Positions 59,780 through 64,000 of a stretch of 64,000 nt of DNA are shown here, piece by piece; positions within the stretch are counted from its first letter, which is position 1; the number at the start of each line of letters is the position of its first letter. Below the pieces are notes generated by a model. It saw nothing but the letters and a program-made list of their open reading frames with translations. It did not search any database and was not told where the DNA came from. Source of the stretch: Methylonatrum kenyense (GTDB lineage: Bacteria > Pseudomonadota > Gammaproteobacteria > Nitrococcales > Aquisalimonadaceae). Position numbers and translations under genes: made by a program. Location of the stretch: assembly GCF_023195885.1 (NCBI RefSeq), contig NZ_JALPKO010000003.1, forward strand, positions 1-64,000, given 5' to 3'.

Positions 59780-59825
59780 TAATGCGGACTCCAACGCAGG
59801 CGTGCGAATAAATCAGCGTTTCCTT
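59780..59825. repeat. Family 1 element, right half
   Basis: AATGCGGACTCCAACGCAGG, CGTGCGAATAAATC and AGCGTTTCCTT match the right half of the 33 kb element. It lies between the small acidic gene and xseA. Confidence 0.72.
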
Positions 59826-59860
59826 CATTTGGCCGAGCGTGCATTGTGTGCACCCCGCGG

Positions 59861-61246
59861 TCAGCCGTCGCCGGCCTCGTCCGCCTTGCTTGCCGACCCG
59901 AGGACCTCCAGCCGCAGTTGTCCATCCGCCAGCCGGGCGCTGACCTGCTGCCCCTGGCTCACGTCACCGACACTGCGTACCACGCGGCCATCGTCGCGGG
60001 CCAGGATCGCGTAGCCGCGCGACACGGTTGCCAGCGGACTGATGTTCTCGAGTGCATGGCCGGCACGGCCGAAACGCTGCCGCAGGCGCTCAAGCTGCCC
60101 CCGCTGGCCCCGTAACAGTTGCCTGGACAGCGCCAGCAGACGTTCGCGCCCCTGGCGGATTGCGGAACCGGGATGGCGCAACTGCAGGCGCTGATCGACA
60201 GTTTGCAGGCGCCGCCGTCGATCCTGGATGCACTGGTGCATACGTCGCTGCAGGCTCAGTTCGAGCCTGTCGAGCCGCTGTGCGCGGTCGAGCAGCTGAC
60301 GGCCCGGATGTTGTCTCTGGAGACGGCCATCGAGCGCGAGCAGGCGTTCGTGCTCGCGTGCCAGCCGGCGGCGCTGCTGCCCGGCAAGACGATCATGCAG
60401 CGCAGTCAGGTTGCGTAGCCAGTGCAGGCGATCCGGGCTCAGCAGCTCCGCTGCCGCCGATGGTGTTGGTGCGCGCACATCGGCCGCAAGATCAGAGATC
60501 GTTACGTCGATTTCATGGCCAACGGCACTGACCACCGGGAGTCGGCAGGCGACCATAGCTCGGGCAACCGACTCCTCGTTGAACGGCTGCAGATCCTCCA
60601 GCGAGCCGCCGCCCCGTGTCAGCAGCAGCACATCATTTTCCGGATCGGCGTCGGCAATCCGCAGCATGCGGACAATTTCTGTTGCCGCATCCTGGCCCTG
60701 CACCGGTACCGGATAAATGCGTACCGGAATACCCGGAAAGCGCCGGCGCAACACCTGCAGCACGTCGCGTATGGCGGCGCCACTGGGAGACGTCACTGCA
60801 GCGATTCGCCGGGACAGCCGCGGCAGCCGTCGCTTTCGCTCTTCCCGGAACAGGCCTTCCGCCTCGAGTTTCTGCCGGAGTTGCTCGAACCTGCGCCGCA
60901 GCAGCCCGTCACCGGCTGCTTCCATGCTGTCGATCAGCAACTGGTAGTCACCGCGGGGTTCGTACAGGCTGACGCGGGCCCGGACCAGGACCTGCTGGCC
61001 GTTCTCGGGGCGAAAACGCAGCAGGCCGGCACGCTGGCGGAACAGCGCGCAGCGGACCTGCGCCCGCGCATCCTTCAGGCTGAAGTAGACGTGTCCGGAC
61101 GCAGGCCGTGCCAGGTTGGAGATTTCACCCTCGACCCAGAGCAGGGGCAGGGCACCATCCAGCAATTCGCGGATTTCACGATTCAATTGCGTGACCGTGA
61201 GTACGGCGCGACCTGTTCCGTTACCAGTATCCATTGTTGCTTTCAT
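59861..61246 (-). CDS. xseA: Exodeoxyribonuclease VII large subunit
   Basis: 461 residues. The N-terminal OB domain ([24 protein letters not shown]) and the nuclease core ([62 protein letters not shown]) are intact. It degrades single-stranded DNA with XseB. ATG at 61246 or 61234 may be the start. It is divergent from guaB. Confidence 0.95.
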   Translation of the reverse strand: MKATMDTGNGTGRAVLTVTQLNREIRELLDGALPLLWVEGEISNLARPASGHVYFSLKDARAQVRCALFRQRAGLLRFRPENGQQVLVRARVSLYEPRGDYQLLIDSMEAAGDGLLRRRFEQLRQKLEAEGLFREERKRRLPRLSRRIAAVTSPSGAAIRDVLQVLRRRFPGIPVRIYPVPVQGQDAATEIVRMLRIADADPENDVLLLTRGGGSLEDLQPFNEESVARAMVACRLPVVSAVGHEIDVTISDLAADVRAPTPSAAAELLSPDRLHWLRNLTALHDRLAGQQRRRLAREHERLLALDGRLQRQHPGRQLLDRAQRLDRLELSLQRRMHQCIQDRRRRLQTVDQRLQLRHPGSAIRQGRERLLALSRQLLRGQRGQLERLRQRFGRAGHALENISPLATVSRGYAILARDDGRVVRSVGDVSQGQQVSARLADGQLRLEVLGSASKADEAGDG

Positions 61247-61326
61247 GCTCGGTGGAGGCCCGCTGGGCGAGCCGGATTTTCATGTTTCACCATCGGTTTG
61301 CGGTTTTCCTCGCGCCTGATCGAACC

Positions 61327-61332
61327 TATAAT
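61327..61332 (+). promoter_or_regulatory. -10 box of the guaB promoter with GC-rich discriminator
   Basis: TATAAT followed by GCCCGGC. A strong -10 with a GC-rich discriminator is typical of promoters under stringent control, as known for guaB in Escherichia coli. The -35 region is weak (TTTTCC with about 17 bases spacing). Confidence 0.55.
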
Positions 61333-61380
61333 GCCCGGCTAACCCACGGCCACTGCTGGCTCAAGCAAGGTACCATTTTG

Positions 61381-62841
<1,461 letters not shown>

Positions 62842-62959
62842 TGGGCCGGCGTGCGCCGTTGACAGCGACGCCGTGCCAGGCTGAGATCGTTGCTCCCATG
62901 CCGCGTCGGCCCCGGGCGTGAACCCGGGACGGCGTTCCCGTTACAGACACTGGATTCCC

Positions 62960-64000
62960 ATGCCTGATTCTATTCACGCCGAACGCCTGTTGATCCTGGA
63001 TTTCGGATCCCAGTACACCCAGCTGATTGCCCGCCGCGTTCGAGAGGCTCGGGTGTATTGCGAGATCTATGCCTGTGATGTGGCCGATGCGGCGATCCGT
63101 GACTTCGCGCCGAGCGGCATCCTCCTGTCCGGAGGGCCGGAGTCGGTAACCTTCGGCGAGACGCCGCGGATCCCCGCCGCGGTACTGGAATTGGGCGTGC
63201 CGGTACTGGGTATCTGCTACGGCATGCAGGCCATGGCCAGCCAGCTCGGCGGTCAGGTTGAAGCCTCCGATCACAAGGAGTTCGGTTACGCCAGCGTGCG
63301 GGCCCGCGGCCACTCGCGCTTGCTGCGTGACATCGAGGATCACACCACGCCGGAAGGCTTCGGCATGCTTGATGTCTGGATGAGTCACGGTGATCGGGTC
63401 AGTGACCTGCCGCCGGGGTTCAAGGTGATTGCCAGTTCCGATGCGGCGCCGATTGCCGGAATCGGTGATGACGAACGGGGCTGGTACGGCCTGCAGTTCC
63501 ATCCCGAGGTCACCCACACTGTGCAGGGCGCGCGAATCATTTCGCGTTTCGTGCACGAAATCTGCGGCTGCTCCGGCGCCTGGACATCGGGCAACATCAT
63601 CGAAGACAGCATCCAGCGGATCCGCGCTCAGGTAGGCGATGGTCAGGTCCTGCTCGGACTCTCCGGTGGTGTCGATTCGTCGGTGGTGGCTGCCCTGTTG
63701 CACCGGGCAATCGGCGAGCAGCTGGTCTGCGTGTTCGTGGATAACGGTCTGCTGCGGCTCGACGAGGGCGATCAGGTGATGGCGACCTTCGCCCGCCACA
63801 TGGGTGTGCGCGTGATCCGGGTCGATGCCGAGGATCGCTTCCTGGCGGCGCTGGGCGGGGTCGATGACCCGGAACAGAAGCGCAAGATCATCGGCCGGAC
63901 TTTCATTGAGGTGTTCGACGAGGAGGCTGCCCGGCTGGATGACGTGGAATGGCTCGCTCAGGGCACGATATACCCCGATGTGATTGAATCCGCCGGTGCG
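62960..64000 (+). CDS. guaA: GMP synthase (glutamine-hydrolysing), truncated by window end
   Basis: 347 codons are visible of about 525. The glutaminase domain begins [18 protein letters not shown]; Cys86 lies in GICYGMQ and the His-Glu pair in QFHPEVTHT. The ATP pyrophosphatase domain begins with [13 protein letters not shown]. It converts XMP to GMP. A CCCGGG..CCCGGG hairpin (about 62911-62928) lies in the space after guaB. Confidence 0.96.
   Translation, partial: MPDSIHAERLLILDFGSQYTQLIARRVREARVYCEIYACDVADAAIRDFAPSGILLSGGPESVTFGETPRIPAAVLELGVPVLGICYGMQAMASQLGGQVEASDHKEFGYASVRARGHSRLLRDIEDHTTPEGFGMLDVWMSHGDRVSDLPPGFKVIASSDAAPIAGIGDDERGWYGLQFHPEVTHTVQGARIISRFVHEICGCSGAWTSGNIIEDSIQRIRAQVGDGQVLLGLSGGVDSSVVAALLHRAIGEQLVCVFVDNGLLRLDEGDQVMATFARHMGVRVIRVDAEDRFLAALGGVDDPEQKRKIIGRTFIEVFDEEAARLDDVEWLAQGTIYPDVIESAGA

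Noticed and set aside
62905-62930. Terminator between guaB and guaA
   Set aside because: CCCGGG..CCCGGG can pair, but there is no T-run, and guaB and guaA are expected to be co-transcribed.

Overview
The window is chromosomal DNA of a GC-rich gammaproteobacterium. This rests on gene order: folD / tRNAs / tig-clpP-clpX-lon-hupB-tRNA(Val,Asp)-ppiD, queA-tgt-yajC-secD-secF, suhB<>trmJ, ndk-rlmN-pilW-rodZ-hisS-yfgM-bamB, and xseA<>guaB-guaA. The proteins include an outer-membrane lipoprotein machinery component, a type IV pilus pilotin-like lipoprotein, a PagL-like lipid A deacylase and RodZ. Several envelope proteins (PpiD, RodZ, the 57.3 kb protein) are very acidic, which would suit a salt-tolerant organism, but I cannot name a genus from sequence reading alone. 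There is no rRNA, CRISPR array, phage or intact transposase.

Layout: 0-2.3 kb, a PilZ protein and folD on the minus strand, then five tRNAs (Pro, Arg, His, Lys, Leu). 2.4-11.4 kb, the protein quality-control block (trigger factor, ClpXP, Lon, HU, PpiD) with tRNA-Val and tRNA-Asp; lon has a heat-shock-like promoter and hupB its own sigma70-like promoter. 11.5-18.2 kb, fabI and the complete yejABEF peptide importer. 18.2-23 kb is the most rearranged part: structured palindromic repeats, a truncated gene fusion, a small sulfur/redox unit (DsrE-like protein, ArsR-rhodanese regulator, membrane hydroxylase) and a TPR/2OG-oxygenase gene whose 3' end is duplicated on the far side of that unit. 23-30.6 kb, der, tRNA-Leu, queA-tgt and yajC-secDF. 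30.7-38 kb, envelope and accessory genes: two outer-membrane proteins, an Smr-domain protein, a PII-like protein, a GNAT plus RLAN/ATP-grasp ligase pair, an L,D-transpeptidase and an M15-like peptidase. 38-42.5 kb, suhB, trmJ and an atypical cysE-desulfurase-IscU-like-iscA cluster. 42.6-49.3 kb, ndk to bamB. 49.4-59.8 kb, a mixed section with pentapeptide protein, adk, NfeD-type protease, pdxH, H-NS-like protein, a YadGH-type exporter, a glutathionyl-hydroquinone reductase and uncharacterised genes. 59.9-64 kb, xseA, guaB and the start of guaA, cut by the window edge.

Two repeat families are the main non-genic structure. Family 1 has about ten copies or fragments. It is a MITE-like element with ends reading GGAAACACTGATTTATTC, flanked in the best copies by TA, and several copies sit exactly on gene stop codons. 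Family 2 has four good hairpin copies (18.3-18.6 and 26.9-27.2 kb). It has a nearly constant loop of about 22 bases held by stems whose sequence differs between copies while both arms stay complementary, which points to selection on, or maintenance of, a folded structure.

Working links: ClpXP, Lon, trigger factor and PpiD handle protein folding and turnover; YajC-SecDF, YfgM and BamB handle export and outer-membrane assembly; YejABEF, the L,D-transpeptidase and the M15-like peptidase may all act on peptidoglycan or its fragments; queA and tgt make queuosine; guaB and guaA make GMP. The best candidates for undescribed biology are the covarying hairpin family, the GNAT/RLAN-ATP-grasp pair, and the IscU-like protein that has lost two of its three cluster-binding cysteines.
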